Below, piece by piece: positions 49,531 to 60,949 of a stretch of 64,000 bases of DNA. The position numbers and the translations under genes are program-made. The notes under the pieces are model-generated. The model searched no databases, was not told where the DNA came from, and worked only from the letters and a program-made list of their open reading frames with translations. The stretch is taken from contig RDEW01000062.1 in the NCBI GenBank assembly GCA_011109175.1, positions 124,001 through 188,000 on the forward strand. Direction: 5' to 3'. The stretch comes from Dicyema japonicum. Lineage: Eukaryota; Dicyemida; Rhombozoa; Dicyemidae. Position 1 is the stretch's first letter, and each line of letters begins with the position of its first letter.

Positions 49531-50499
49531 GCGCATTCCCATACAAATTGTAAGATGAAAGGCGCTCTCAATATTACGATTAACAATTAGATTATCTGAT
49601 TATTTCTGCCTAAGGTTTTTCAATTACCATAACTGAGAATCGAACTCTAAGAATTTTTATATTCAATATTTTTTAGAACAAGAACATTGGAAAATACTAA
49701 AACGACGATATTTCGGTTAAACACTTTTAAGAGAACTTGCCATCTGTTCTATCACTTTCGACCTTCTTAACACTTTTTCTGTGAGTCATGTTTGTGCTTC
49801 ATAATAAAGTCAGCCTAAATTGAACAACCATCTAGTTCAAAATTTCTCAAACCTTTTTTTCCTGGAGATTCTCAAATTTAGAGGAAATTTTCTGAGAACT
49901 CCTAAGTTTTTATTGTCTTAAATTTTAACTCCTATTCGTTGATTCCGGGAATTTGTTTTTAAATAAAACGAAAATCTTTTGTGAGCAAAAAATCATGATT
50001 TAAGATTATCAATCAAAAGTACGAAATGGATTTACAATCTAATCTTAAAAAACACTGATTTAGTTTTTCTTGGATCATTCTAGCGTTGATGTTTCAAGAA
50101 TACAATTACAAACGGGGCGAAAAATATATCTGCCTTGAGGACATTTATTTATTTTTATTTATTTTAATAACCCCGGGAACACCGAGAAAAAAAGACAAAA
50201 GAGTCAAACAGTTAGGTGATCCCAGTCCTCGCAATCAATTGTGCCATTCGACGTCTGTGATCTTCCATTGTCCCCACTACTTTCCGGAAAAGTCTTCTCT
50301 CGGTTTTGCAGAGGAATCCGATCGGGGAGGGGAATTTCTTAGGACATTAAGTCTACTATCTCTATGTCAGTGTGCAACAACAACGTCACCAGCTCAACCA
50401 TCCAACAAATTAACTATGTTCACTTGTTAAAATAAGATCGCTTAAATATTGCTGAGGTGGTGACGTCCCTCAATTTCACATGTCTAAGACACACTCTGG

Positions 50500-50720
50500 A
50501 AAATCGTACTTATCGAAAACCAAGACCTATACACAGTTGGTAAATCGAAGCACCTGGACCCAATGAAGATTATTTGGGCGCATATTACGGATGAATCATG
50601 CCGTTCCTGCTTATGATATTATGGAATCATACTTCCTCTACTCAGGGGGCTCTAAAAGACCGATTATCCTAGTATGGCACACGCGAAGGGTAGGATATGG
50701 CGTTTGTGGCATTTTTCGTT
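50500..50720 (+). mobile_element. LINE C-terminal scrap
   Basis: Encodes RLFGRILRMNHAVPAYDIM, similar to the W-LFGH-LR----PA--AM motif that follows the thumb in YADD LINEs such as 24100-24990. Confidence 0.4.
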
Positions 50721-50956
50721 GTCCTTCTCTTAAATGAAATAACCACAAATGTGTCTACCAACAAAGATATAATGTTCTTTGATATTCAACTATGGAAGTA
50801 ATTTATATGAGGAAGTAACAGATTCAATGGTAGAAATTTTTTCGGTTTTGTTAATAAACAAAGTTAAAATATATTTATATAATTAACATATTATTTTTAT
50901 AAATAAAATTTTAAAATATTATTTGAAATCTGTGTGTGTCTGTGTGGACTAATCTT

Positions 50957-51744
50957 ATGAAAACGGACTTTGAAGATATCCCTGATTACATGTCAGACGA
51001 AATTCTATCAAATTGGTAAAGAAATAGCTATATTTTAGTCAGATATTAAACCTGGACTTCTCACAAGAAATGGTAGAAAGAAATTGGACGATGTGAAGAA
51101 AACCATAAAATCAAATTTATCAAATAAACAGCTTCATCAATCAGTTGCTTCACTGGAAGACCAAAATCGTAAAGAAGGAATGAATCAGTCTCTTAATCCT
51201 TCAAACAAGGGATTCAAACTGTTGTGTAAAATGGGCTACAAGCCAGGAGAATCTGTAGGGAAAGGAAACGGAATTACCGAGCCTTTAAAATTCGAGCTAA
51301 AGGACGACCGAACAGGAGCAGGCCATAAACGTACAAAAGAACGGGAATTGCTTAATAAGATAGTCAAAAAAGGACAAATGGAAAAATCCTTCGTTTGCGA
51401 TTTTTCGGAAAAACGGCGAAAAACTAATTTAAACATGTTTCTGTGCAAAAATTTGCTGGACGCAAGAAAGGCCTGTGAAAATCTCGATTTAAATTCTGGG
51501 ATTGAATTTCCTCGAGAATCTTATTTTTGGCCTACCTATTCAGACGCAGATCAGATTGATGGATGCGACTCAGACGTTATGCGCACGATGTTGGATAATA
51601 TTGTGAGTTATCTACGTTCTGAATATTTTTATTGCTTCGTTTGTGGGATTAAATTTAATGGTAGTTGTTTTATTAATGTTCTTAGACTTTGAAGATATGG
51701 AAAACAACTGTCCAGGAGATTTACAAAATCATTCAGATGTATGA
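50957..51744 (+). CDS. GPATCH11: GPATCH11, G-patch protein
   Basis: G-patch proteins activate DEAH helicases in RNA processing; GPATCH11 is a small member whose precise role is little known. Starts MKTDFEDIPDYMSDEI (human EEEDYMSDSF), then PGLLTRNGRKKLDD. The G-patch is NKGFKLLCKMGYKPGESVGK. Then EPLKFELK, DARKACENLDLNSGIEFPRE, a C-terminal finger YCFVCGIKFN, a 25-bp intron (51660-51684) and NNCPGDLQNHSDV (stop 51742-51744), matching human [23 protein letters not shown]. The first splice (about 51019-51041) does not restore frame with the obvious GT and AG, so its borders or the sequence need checking. Confidence 0.9.
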
Positions 51745-51839
51745 TTATACTTTTGATAGTTTTTATTTTTATATATTTTTTTATTTAAAAGTTAGCCATT
51801 TTATTAACAACAAATAAATTAATTTAGACAATAATTAGG

Positions 51840-51925
51840 ACGACAGAATGGCGAAGGCGTTACCTCTGATAATCGCCATTTCGAGCCTCTGCCTCAACCA
51901 GAGTTTTTTCCGTGGCTCGCACCTT
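51840..51925 (+). ncRNA. candidate structured RNA, unidentified
   Basis: Three perfect stems lie within 72 bp: ATGGCGA 51848-51854 with TCGCCAT 51873-51879; CGAGCC 51882-51887 with GGCTCG 51914-51919; and nested CTCTG 51887-51891 with CAGAG 51899-51903 (one shared base). TGGCGAAGGCG at 51849-51859 fits the pol III A-box pattern, and a T run at 51904-51909 follows. It is too short for a normal tRNA. It could be an old tRNA-like repeat, or chance. Confidence 0.3.
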
Positions 51926-51989
51926 TTAAAGTTATTTTGAAATGTCCGAATCGAGGCCTTTAGTAGTTCAATCCAATATTGGTAGCACT

Positions 51990-52255
51990 TAATTTATTTA
52001 CCTTAGGCTTACTTTCTTTGGTAAGCCCAGCAGAAGAAATCATAACTAATTAATCCAAGGAAAGAACCCAAGGAGAACGCCTGCTTGTGCCACCAAATCC
52101 ATCCATTACAGACTTCCGCTTCCGAAATGAGGTGGAGAAGTAGGTTCACCATCTTCTTTCACTTCATTCTTTAGCGGGAGATTTTTTATAATAGACAATC
52201 TTCAGTGGATTTGGCTAGGGAGAAGTTAGAAAGATCCCTAAAATATATACTGGCA
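51990..52255 (+). repeat. interspersed repeat family C, copy 3
   Basis: Aligned by eye with 33470-33770 (see shared blocks there) and partly 18597-18860. Confidence 0.65.
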
Positions 52256-52259
52256 TCAT

Positions 52260-52741
52260 TGAATATCTTAAGGCTTATAATGTCCACAATGAGTGTTGAA
52301 TCAATTGTTCGTGATTGGGAATGGACAAAACAGCCAGTATATAATTAAATCTTCGATGCACCACGTCAGAATGGAGTTGAACTAAAGGCCGTACTATTAC
52401 TGTCAGCGAAATAAATAGAATCACATAATTATCATTTTATACGACAGCTTCTGCGAGCTAGTCCTCAAGTTCTTTCAATATTGGATTTGAACGCTGAACA
52501 TTTCTTTCCTTCGTTCAGAATGTCAAATTTCCAATATCTCCGATGTCCGCTATCTCCCCATGCTCACGAGAAGGAAGACAAGAACCTTTGTTCACCATGA
52601 AGCTAAGTAGACTATCTCAACGACTTAAAGGCTGTGTGATTTAAAAATTTCCTGCAAAATTTAATTCCCTAAAGAAATATCAATGTTAATTTTTATAAGA
52701 AGTTTTGTTAAAGACAAAGATTAATTTTTCTAATTTCTCAT
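52260..52741. other. intergenic, nothing recognised
   Basis: Separates a repeat from the 3' end of EFHB. No gene seen. Confidence 0.3.
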
Positions 52742-54565
52742 TTAGGACTTTAGTTGATCGTAGTAACAATGCAAGAAATCTGAAATATTAGTGTATTCTG
52801 AAGTTCCTGCCGCGGTCTTGTAGAGACGTTCGAATTGTTCTTGGTCTAATTTTACTTTAGAATTAACAAGTAATTCATTCAACTGAAAATAAATATAAAA
52901 TTACCTCATCCCTCGTTAATGGTTTCAAAATATCTTCAATTTTCAACCCCCAATTTGTGAATATGCTTGGATTTAAAACAGCGTGTGCATTCAATTCATC
53001 CCATATGAAGTAAAATCACTCGTCTTCTTAATCACAGGAGGAGTCAAATCTCTTCTAACTGTGGGTAATCCATAAACGCGATCAGTTTTATCTACCAATT
53101 ATTTGAAGACAATTTAAAAATAAAAAATATTTTAGTTATAATTTCAAAATTAGTTAGAATAGTAATAAAAAACCTTTACAAAGTCCGTTATAACGAGAGG
53201 CTTTTGAATATTGCGAATATGAGGTCTGAGAAGAATTAAAATTCTGAGAACTAACTTTGAACTCGGAATTTGAAAATTCTCAAGTAAATCAAAAATCTTA
53301 ACCAATATTATGAAATCCTCTATTATAGTTCATCACGTTAATGATTTTGGCGATATTTAAACATTTAGGTTCATTTTCGCTGCAAAAATCGATTATAAAA
53401 TTAATATAATTTTGGTCGAGATTTATTTTCATCACATCAACCACATTTAAAAAATCACAAATTTTAATAAAATCGTTGTTCGACTAAAATTAGTAAAAAT
53501 TAACTTGATTATTTGAATTTCTCAATAATTTTTCAAATTCTGCAAAATTTTTCAATCCGTTATTTTTAACTTCCACCGCAAGTCGGCTATTAAACTTTGG
53601 CATTCAGGACTCAAATTATCAATGTCGTCAAATTTGTTTTCGTGGAGAATTTCAGAGACCCCAATTTTGTCGCTTGTGGACGAAATACCGAAAGTGTAAT
53701 CATCTGTCAAATTCTTAGTGCTCTGAATTCTGTCAAAATTATTTTTTAATTTTTACGGATCATGGGTTTTTGAGAGTTTGTATTTGTTTAAATCTCTCCA
53801 ATTACTCAGAGATTTGTCACATACAGTAGCCCCCTGTTTTAGTTCTTTCACAGAAATAGGGATCTCCATTCCTCTTTTTCCGTTAGTTCCGTCAAATGTT
53901 TTATTTTGTGATAAAACCCCGAAGCACTGATTTCCATCAAAAGGAGGTTTATAATCACGTGTGAGCTGCTCAGAAGGAAAATAACTTTTGTGGGACAATA
54001 AACATTGTTTGTGAATTTTTTCAGCTTCGTGTGGGTCAATTTTTTCAGAAACGTCGTAATTTATAATATTTTTGTTTTTTTCTTAGAAATGTCATTTATA
54101 ATAAAGTACCTACTTTGTTTGCCATTCCACACGTGTAGTTAAATTGATCAAAGTTATTTGGAGTATTCGCGAATTTTGTACTCTTTGAACCCAAAGGGCA
54201 TTTGTTCCTTTCATAATTTTGTTCACTTATTGTATTCAAAAGGTTGTTGAACCTAAAAATATGGAAAAATAGGACCAAGTAGTTGGTTTCGGATTTAAAA
54301 CGTCAGATACTTGAGCTGAGTTACATTTCATTTTTCCATGACTTAATTTTTCAAGTTTTGCCACTTCTTCAGCTTCGAAAGTACCATTAAACTTTTTTCG
54401 CCCAAGAGGAGGATTGTAGTAATCCTTGCGTACAATGACATTTGATGGCAATTTTTGATTATTTTGCGTTATATTATATGAGAGGCAGTCTATTACGTGA
54501 TCAGATTCTTTTAAACTGCTAATCCCGGCCTATTTTATTAATTTTAATTACTGGCTTTGATTCGC
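52742..54565 (-). CDS. EFHB: EFHB, axonemal microtubule inner protein
   Basis: EFHB (CFAP21) lines the inside of ciliary doublet microtubules. Minus strand, in human order: VLNPKPTT, a 23-bp intron and FNNLLNTISEQNYERNKCPLG (human TTFQQIIQDKKESVY---APLG). Then RDYKPPFDGNQCFGV and LNKYKLSKTHDP (human HYKPPFDKESTFGV and YQLGKVHDP), TDDYTFGI, an EF-hand region with FIKICDFLNV and YINFIIDFCSENEP, and the C-terminal block RVYGLPTVRRDLTPPVIKKT, LNPSIFTNWGL, ending CYYDQLKS (stop 52744-52742). Introns are short. The calcium loop residues in the EF-hand part look degenerate. The 5' end is not fixed: an exon ending EFIGESKP near 54550 precedes, but no clear ATG was found. Confidence 0.85.
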
Positions 54566-54659
54566 CTATAAATTCATAATAAAAGTTTGTTCTGTTTCTA
54601 TAGAAATATTTTTATTAAACCACATTTTCTTATTTTTTTAAACTTTGAGATTAATAATA

Positions 54660-54830
54660 ATTTATTTAATCACTTCAATTCTCCAGAGGATCACTTGTTC
54701 ACTGCGTGCTTGTGTGAATCGAAGGAAGACCACCGGGCCAAGCTGAGATCCTTATTGAAATTCGTCGGGATCACATAATTTTTTGTTTTTATCTTTAACT
54801 GTGTCTTTGGAAATAAATTTCAATTTCATT
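54660..54830 (+). repeat. RACVG repeat (family D), divergent copy
   Basis: Frame ends TACLCESKEDHRAKLRSLLK then FVGIT stop, and the tail TTTTTGTTTTTATCTTTAAC-GTGTCTTTGGAAATAAAT parallels 46100-46145. Confidence 0.5.
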
Positions 54831-54984
54831 CCCGATATAGTTATATTTGTTTTCAGTATTTTTTCTCTCGTGTGAAAAACAATTTTTTATTCTGTTTTTT
54901 GTTGATTCGGAATTTCACATGTGGATAGTTAACTTTGTCAAAAGCATAGTAAACATGTTGATACTATATCTCCATACTTACCAA

Positions 54985-55100
54985 ACTGAGACAGATGATC
55001 ACATGAAGCCACTCTATCAGAAAGGGGAAAAAGAGGAACAACAGAAACAAACAGAGATCTTTAATCAAGTAGTCACGTGGAACCACGAGGCCTCATTCAA
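54985..55100 (-). repeat. SINE family A fragment
   Basis: Minus strand TACTTGATTAAAGATCTCTG, TTCTGTTGTTCCTC and GGCTTCATGTGATC match other family A bodies. Confidence 0.5.
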
Positions 55101-55234
55101 AAGATTTTATATGGAAATTTTCTGACAGTTTTTTTGTAATGAATAATTATTTTAAATTAAAATTCAATTTATTTTAAAAATTAAATTTAAAAATAACAAT
55201 GTTGCACAATCAAATAATATATTGACGTGGTGAA

Positions 55235-58200
55235 ATGGCCATGACTTTGTTAAAAATTCAGAATTCCCAAATAAAATCAATTAAAAATTATCATACAGAA
55301 ATTTCCGAGTTTACTTTATATCCTGTATGCCGTTTTTACGGATTTACTGACTGCGGTACTTTTAGATTAATAAAAATCTTCAGGACTTAGCATTTGCTGT
55401 CACGTTCATGGCTTATTTCCCTATTTATATGTTCTTTTGCCGAATGGCGAACCCGAAAATTTAATAAATGAACTGGCAGGCAAAATCGACAAATATTTAA
55501 GTGGTGGAAATTTCCGGAAATTTGTCTATAAAACTGAAATCGTGGAGTCTTATTCGATATATGGATTTTATCCACAAAAGAACAAATTTTTAAAAATTTA
55601 CTTTTATAATCCAAATACAATTTCCACGTATTATTTATATTTATTATAGTGTTGCATCTGCGTTGTCAGCAGGTGATATTACGAAAACTAAACTGCAACC
55701 TTTTGAAGCTCACATTCCATTTGCCTTACAAGTTTTTATATTCCTATTTCTTAAGGTTTGCATTGATTTGAAAATTTGTGGCATGTCAAGGATAGAGTTT
55801 GCCAATTTTACTGAAAGAAGCGGTATATCTGATTATTTATTTTTTAATTTAATTATTTTATACAATTTTCATTATTTTTATTTGATCTAATATTTTTATT
55901 ATGTTATTAAATATTACAATTTTGATAAAAATAGATAATTAATCAGAACACTTAATATTATTGCTGCTAACTATCAAGATCATGACAATCGCTCTCCCCT
56001 ACTTGGGAGAGTTATTTTTATTTTCTAATATTTTTTAAATAAAATTTTAAAAACAAAATATCAGGGAAGTTTTGCAAACGCTGCTGTCTATTCGAGCGAA
56101 TTTCACTCGCAATCCAGAGGGGAATAGCCACGCAGTTAAGGCTGTGGTCCTCTAACTCTATTTTTTTGTTTTAAAACCAAAATTACTTTAAAATTTAATA
56201 TTTTTTATTATATATTTTTTAAATATTTAAAATTTGTTTTTATATATATTAAATTAACTTGAAGTACTACCTAGGTGAAGTGTTGGTGAATAAGTGTAAC
56301 TTGGAAGACTGTATTTGTCAAAAGTTAAGTACATCAAAGCATTCTGCTTTAGAAAAACTATCAACTTGTGACATTGAAGTTGACGTTTTTTATAAAGATA
56401 TTGTTACAAATATTGATGGTAATTATTAACATACATTAAGACAATTCCGCTTTGGAAAAATTTTGTCAGAATTTGAGACTTCAATTCCCCGAAAAAAACT
56501 TGGAATCTTCGATGCCTGCTTCGAACGGTATTTTTCGATAAATAATACTTAGAGAGGCGGATATACAGAACGGATGAGTACTTTATTAAAAAATTGGCTG
56601 ATTTCATCTGTCAGTCTAAAAATTCGTCTCCTTCTCGCTCTCGTTATAAGGAATAATAAATGATAGTGACCTCTCAGGATTTTATTTTGGCTGCAAAAAT
56701 GGCAGAAATAGATGACCACATCAATGAAGAAAATTCTGATAATTCTAACGAAGAATTTGTGGAAGAAATGAATAAGTCGATGGTTGAGTTGTCCCCACCC
56801 TTCAAAAACTAACGAAGATGACATCAGAGATGAATTAAAGTTATCAAATTGTTACCGGACTACCATTCAGTCAGAATTAACTAATCTGAAAGGATTTGAT
56901 ATGGTTTTTATGTTTTTACCACTAAAGACCTTATTTGAACTAAAAAACCCGCCTAAATTTGAATTTGAAAGCAATATCGATTGCACGAGTAAATGTGACT
57001 TGCAAAATTGCCCGAAAATGTCTTTTGGTTCATTTTACAGTGCAATTGATCATAACTACACACTCGAGAAAGAATTCAGTCAAAATGACACCTTTTCAAC
57101 CGAATTTGATATCATGTTGAGCTTACTGTGTTTGGAAGTCTTTGCTGATAGTAGAAACGAGCTATCATCAAACCCACAACACGATTCTATCCGATTTGTA
57201 GTCTGTTATTTCAAAAGACGGACTCAAAAATCTCCAAATTTTACGATTTTTGCCTGCCAGGACGACCGATTGATCGAAAAATCCCGCTTAGGATTTAATG
57301 CGGCGGTTATGGTTGAAATGTTTTACTCAGAAGCTGAGCTTATAGAAGGGCTCGTGAGATATATTCTATTGTATTTTTAATAAAATAGTTTAGAATAGAT
57401 CCTGATCTCCTTGTTGGCTTTGAAACTGATAGATATTCTTGGGCCTATATCACTATGAGAGCTAAGGTGCTGAAAATTGACTTTATCGACCGAATTGGAC
57501 GAATAAGATCGACAAACACTTTCGCTGAGCGAAATCTGAGTGATGATGTCATTAATGGCCGGATTCTGCTTAATATATGGAGAATTATCAAACACGAGGT
57601 TTTAATTTGTATTAAATTTATTAAAATATCTATCATTATATTTATCAAATTTCCAAAATGTTATAAAATAGTAAGTAGCTTTCGTGATTTAGTGTCTGTA
57701 TTATTTCTACGGAAATGCGCTCAATCAGTCATCTTTTTCCCCTTGTCCCTCCTTTTTTGCTTTCAGCGATTTAATTTATTTATTTCCATTTTTTAAGAAA
57801 AATATGTTTATTTTTATTATTTAATTTTTAAAACATTTAATTTCAAGGAAGACTTGTTGAGTTATTCATTTGAAGAAGTCGTGAGGAAAATTTTAAAGAA
57901 GAATTTTCCTTCATTTACTCAAAAAACGCTGTTATCATTTTATCAAACCTCTACAAGGCTCAGGTTGCCATTTTTGTCTAAATTAGGCTAAACACTATCC
58001 AATATTTTATGAAGAAATGTGAATTAACCTTAGAGCTTATGGACAAGCTTTCCATCATTCAAAAAGCCGCAGAATTTTCCCGCGTTTATGGAATTGAATT
58101 TTACCACGTGTTATCACGTGGCTCACAAGTTTGAATCTAAGGTTATTTTTATAGTACAGAGTAGAGTCCATGCTGATTCGGTTGGCGAAATCTCTCAATT

Positions 58201-60666
58201 TTATATGCATGTCTCCGAACAGTCATCAAAGAGACAATTCCTGCAAACCTGAACACGTGCCTTTTGTATTTGAACCAATTCCATCATTTTATCGTGATCC
58301 TGTAGTTGTATTGGACTTTCAATCTTTGTATCCGTCCATTATGATTGCCTATAATTACTGTTATTCTACGTGTTTGGGGAAAGTGGACAACATTATTGCT
58401 TCAAAGTTTGTTTTTTCTGATTTTTTTAAATTTTAAAGCTTAGTTTTACTTTTAGTGGCAATGAATTTGCTTTTGGCTGCGGTTCTCTAAATCAGTCTAC
58501 ATCTGAACTGAAAAGGATTATTGACAGGATCACTGTTTCTCCCAGTGGAACAGCATTTGTTGACAAGTCTATTAGAAAGGGCTTGCTTCCTCAGTTAGAT
58601 ATGCATTTAATCACAGATTACTAGAAGAAATTTTAGAATGTAGAATTATGACTAAAAAGGCGGCAAAATACGTTGATCAAAATTCTGTTAGTTTTTTTAA
58701 TTATTTATTATTTTATTTATTTTTATCAACATTTTTATATATATTACCATTATTAATGCACTTTCGCTATGCCATGGTCGTCTTAAATAAAACTTCCTGT
58801 CCAGCCTAAGTAGAAGATAGTAGTGGCATTACTACTTCTCAATGATAAAGCCGTAAAAAAACTTACTCTAATTACGCTCAAAGGACGCAAAATTATTTTT
58901 TTACTGTTTAAAACCTCAAATTAATATTTAAACGTAAATTTATTTATTATTCTCCGCTATTCGTCAATTGCCTATCCTTAAAGGGCTCAAATCACATATT
59001 TAATCGTAAGATCTGGTATACTCTTACTATATATTTGAAATATTTTAATTTTTTAAAATGTATTTTTATTCTTATCATCATTTTAATAAATTATGCAAGG
59101 CCAAGTTTAACGCCTTGAATTTCCGTCAGCTTGCTCTGAAAATGATCGCCAATGTGACTTACGGGTACACAGCGGCAATTCATACAGGAAGAATGCCTTG
59201 TGTGGAAGTACTATTATAAAATTATATTTTATGTGAGCGACAGCATTGTAAGCAAAGCACGAGAAACTCTTGAACGAGCAATAAGATTGGTTGAGACGAA
59301 TTTCAAAGCACGTGTCATTTATGGAGACACTGATTCGCTGTTTGTTCTACTTGAAGGCAGTTCGCTTGAAAGAGCATACCAGATTGGGAACGAGATTGCT
59401 CAGGCTGTTACAGCTGAAAATCCTAAGCCAGTAAAGCTTAGATTTGAAAATGTAATAAATGACTTATTTTTAAGGTATACATGCCTTGTGTGCTACTAAA
59501 GAAGAAGAGATATGCTGGGTTTAAATTCCAGCCATTTTCTGACAGTCCTGGCAAGCTGGAAGCCAAAGGGATCGAGACTGTCAGACGGGATTCTTGTAAA
59601 TTGACATCAAAAGTTGTTTTTCCTTTGATTTTTAGATTCTAAAGACGGCGCTTAGTAATTTATTTGAGAATGGCCCTGAAATTGCCAAGAACTACGTAAA
59701 GAAGCAAATATTGAAAGTTCTTGAAGGGAGATGTGAATTTTCTGACTTTATCTACTGCAAGATTTTCCGAGGTTTTGATTTCTACAGTCCTCGTTCAAGG
59801 GTTCATGTGGTTGAGATTGCTAAGTAATGGATTTTTATATTTTTAGAAGAATGGAGGATAGAGATCCAATGAGTGTCCCCCTTAAAGGATCGCGTGTACC
59901 GTATGTAATTGTTGAAGGAAGAAGGGTAGAAAAATTGATTAATTTGGTTCGCCATCCTGAGGAGATAACGACCGGAAAAGTTATTCGTGTTAATATTGAC
60001 TATTATATTGAGAGAGGCCTATTACCTTCTCTTAATAGGGTATTTTCCCTTGTTGACATGAATGTATTTGAATGGTTAGTATTACTTATTCTAGTCCTAT
60101 GATTAGGTTTAAACTCACTATAAGCGGTTTGTAGTTATTTTTTACTCCAAACTTTTTGATAATTCTTATTTATCGCTTAAGAATTACAATTAAATTTAGA
60201 ATATATATTTTTTAAAGATTATATTTAAAGTACTAATAATTTAATAAAAATTATTTTTAGGCGTTCCGAGCTTCAACGACAATGCTTCGTACCAGAATCA
60301 CTAAGAAGGGTTTGTAATCTTAAAATAATGCTTGAAGGGTACTCTATTGGATTACTTTAAATATTCTCGTTGTTTGGCATGTCATTCGTTGGTTTTGGCT
60401 TCGAGATTCTGCAAGGATTGCAAGGACGATTCGGCGAGACTACAAAATGGAGTTTTGCTAAGATTTGGTGATTTAGAGTGGAAGAGACAGTCGATAAATG
60501 AAGTTTGCTCTTTGGCTAAGCATAGTTCTGCAAAAAGTGTTCTGGTGTTGATAATTCGAATGTTTGTTGTCAATCGTGGTTTTGTCCAATGAAGTTTAAA
60601 TTCCTCAAAAATGAGCATGACTATGATAAATTGAAGAATATAATTATTTCCCGTGATTTATTTTGA
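55235..60666 (+). CDS. REV3: REV3, catalytic subunit of DNA polymerase zeta
   Basis: Family-B translesion polymerase. ATG 55235; N-terminal domain with CCHVHGLFPYLYV after a 28-bp intron (55356-55383), then YGFYPQKNKFLKIYFYNPN and FEAHIPFALQ. Exonuclease-like domain 56784-57380 and LLNIWRIIKHE. Polymerase motifs: A, DFQSLYPSIMIAYNY (58314-58360); B, NFRQLALKMIANVTYGYT (about 59117-59170); C, YGDTDS (59330-59347). Palm/thumb parts follow: KGIETVRRDSC, RVPYVIVEGRR. At the C-terminus CysA (CLAC-x11-CKDC) and CysB (VCSLC-x9-C-QSWF-C) are both complete if a 23-bp GC-AG intron at 60515-60537 is removed. Catalytic acids are intact. The product, roughly 1100-1200 aa, lacks the huge middle of vertebrate REV3L. 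One exon group (57840-58160) is only roughly placed, and a 58690-59100 intron is unusually long. Confidence 0.93.
55890..56260 (+). other. REV3 intron with hairpin-forming stretch
   Basis: Unlike the mini-introns, this gap between exons is about 400 bp. It holds CTCTCCC (55992-55998) facing GGGAGAG (56005-56011) and, at 56110-56150, a second CCAC/GTGG pair followed by a T run. May be an inserted repeat. Confidence 0.35.
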
Positions 60667-60743
60667 TTTTATATTAAACTAATTTAATTTTATCATGAAT
60701 TACAATCAATAATTAAATTAAATTAACACAGCCAACCATCCAA

Positions 60744-60900
60744 GGTGGACCCCGCCAACTTCATCGACGCTGCATTGCCTCTCACGATTGCAACAGAAAT
60801 CAACTGGAGAAGCGGCCGGGTCTCACGTGTAGCTATGCGTCCAAGTTTCTTTAGGAAGCTAAGCGATTTTTCACTTATTCCTCCAGTTGTCTCGAACACG
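60744..60900 (+). repeat. repeat family E, copy 1
   Basis: Encodes NFIDAALPLTIATEINWRSG then RPSFFRK. A second copy at 62975-63110 encodes IINVVFPLTIAEINWKNDRV then VPVFLRK. Two divergent copies flank the Tigger element, but they are far too long and different to be its target duplication. Confidence 0.5.
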
Positions 60901-60949
60901 ATTAAATATTGTATATTAAAAGCTTTAGAAATTTTGAAGTTTTGAAATA

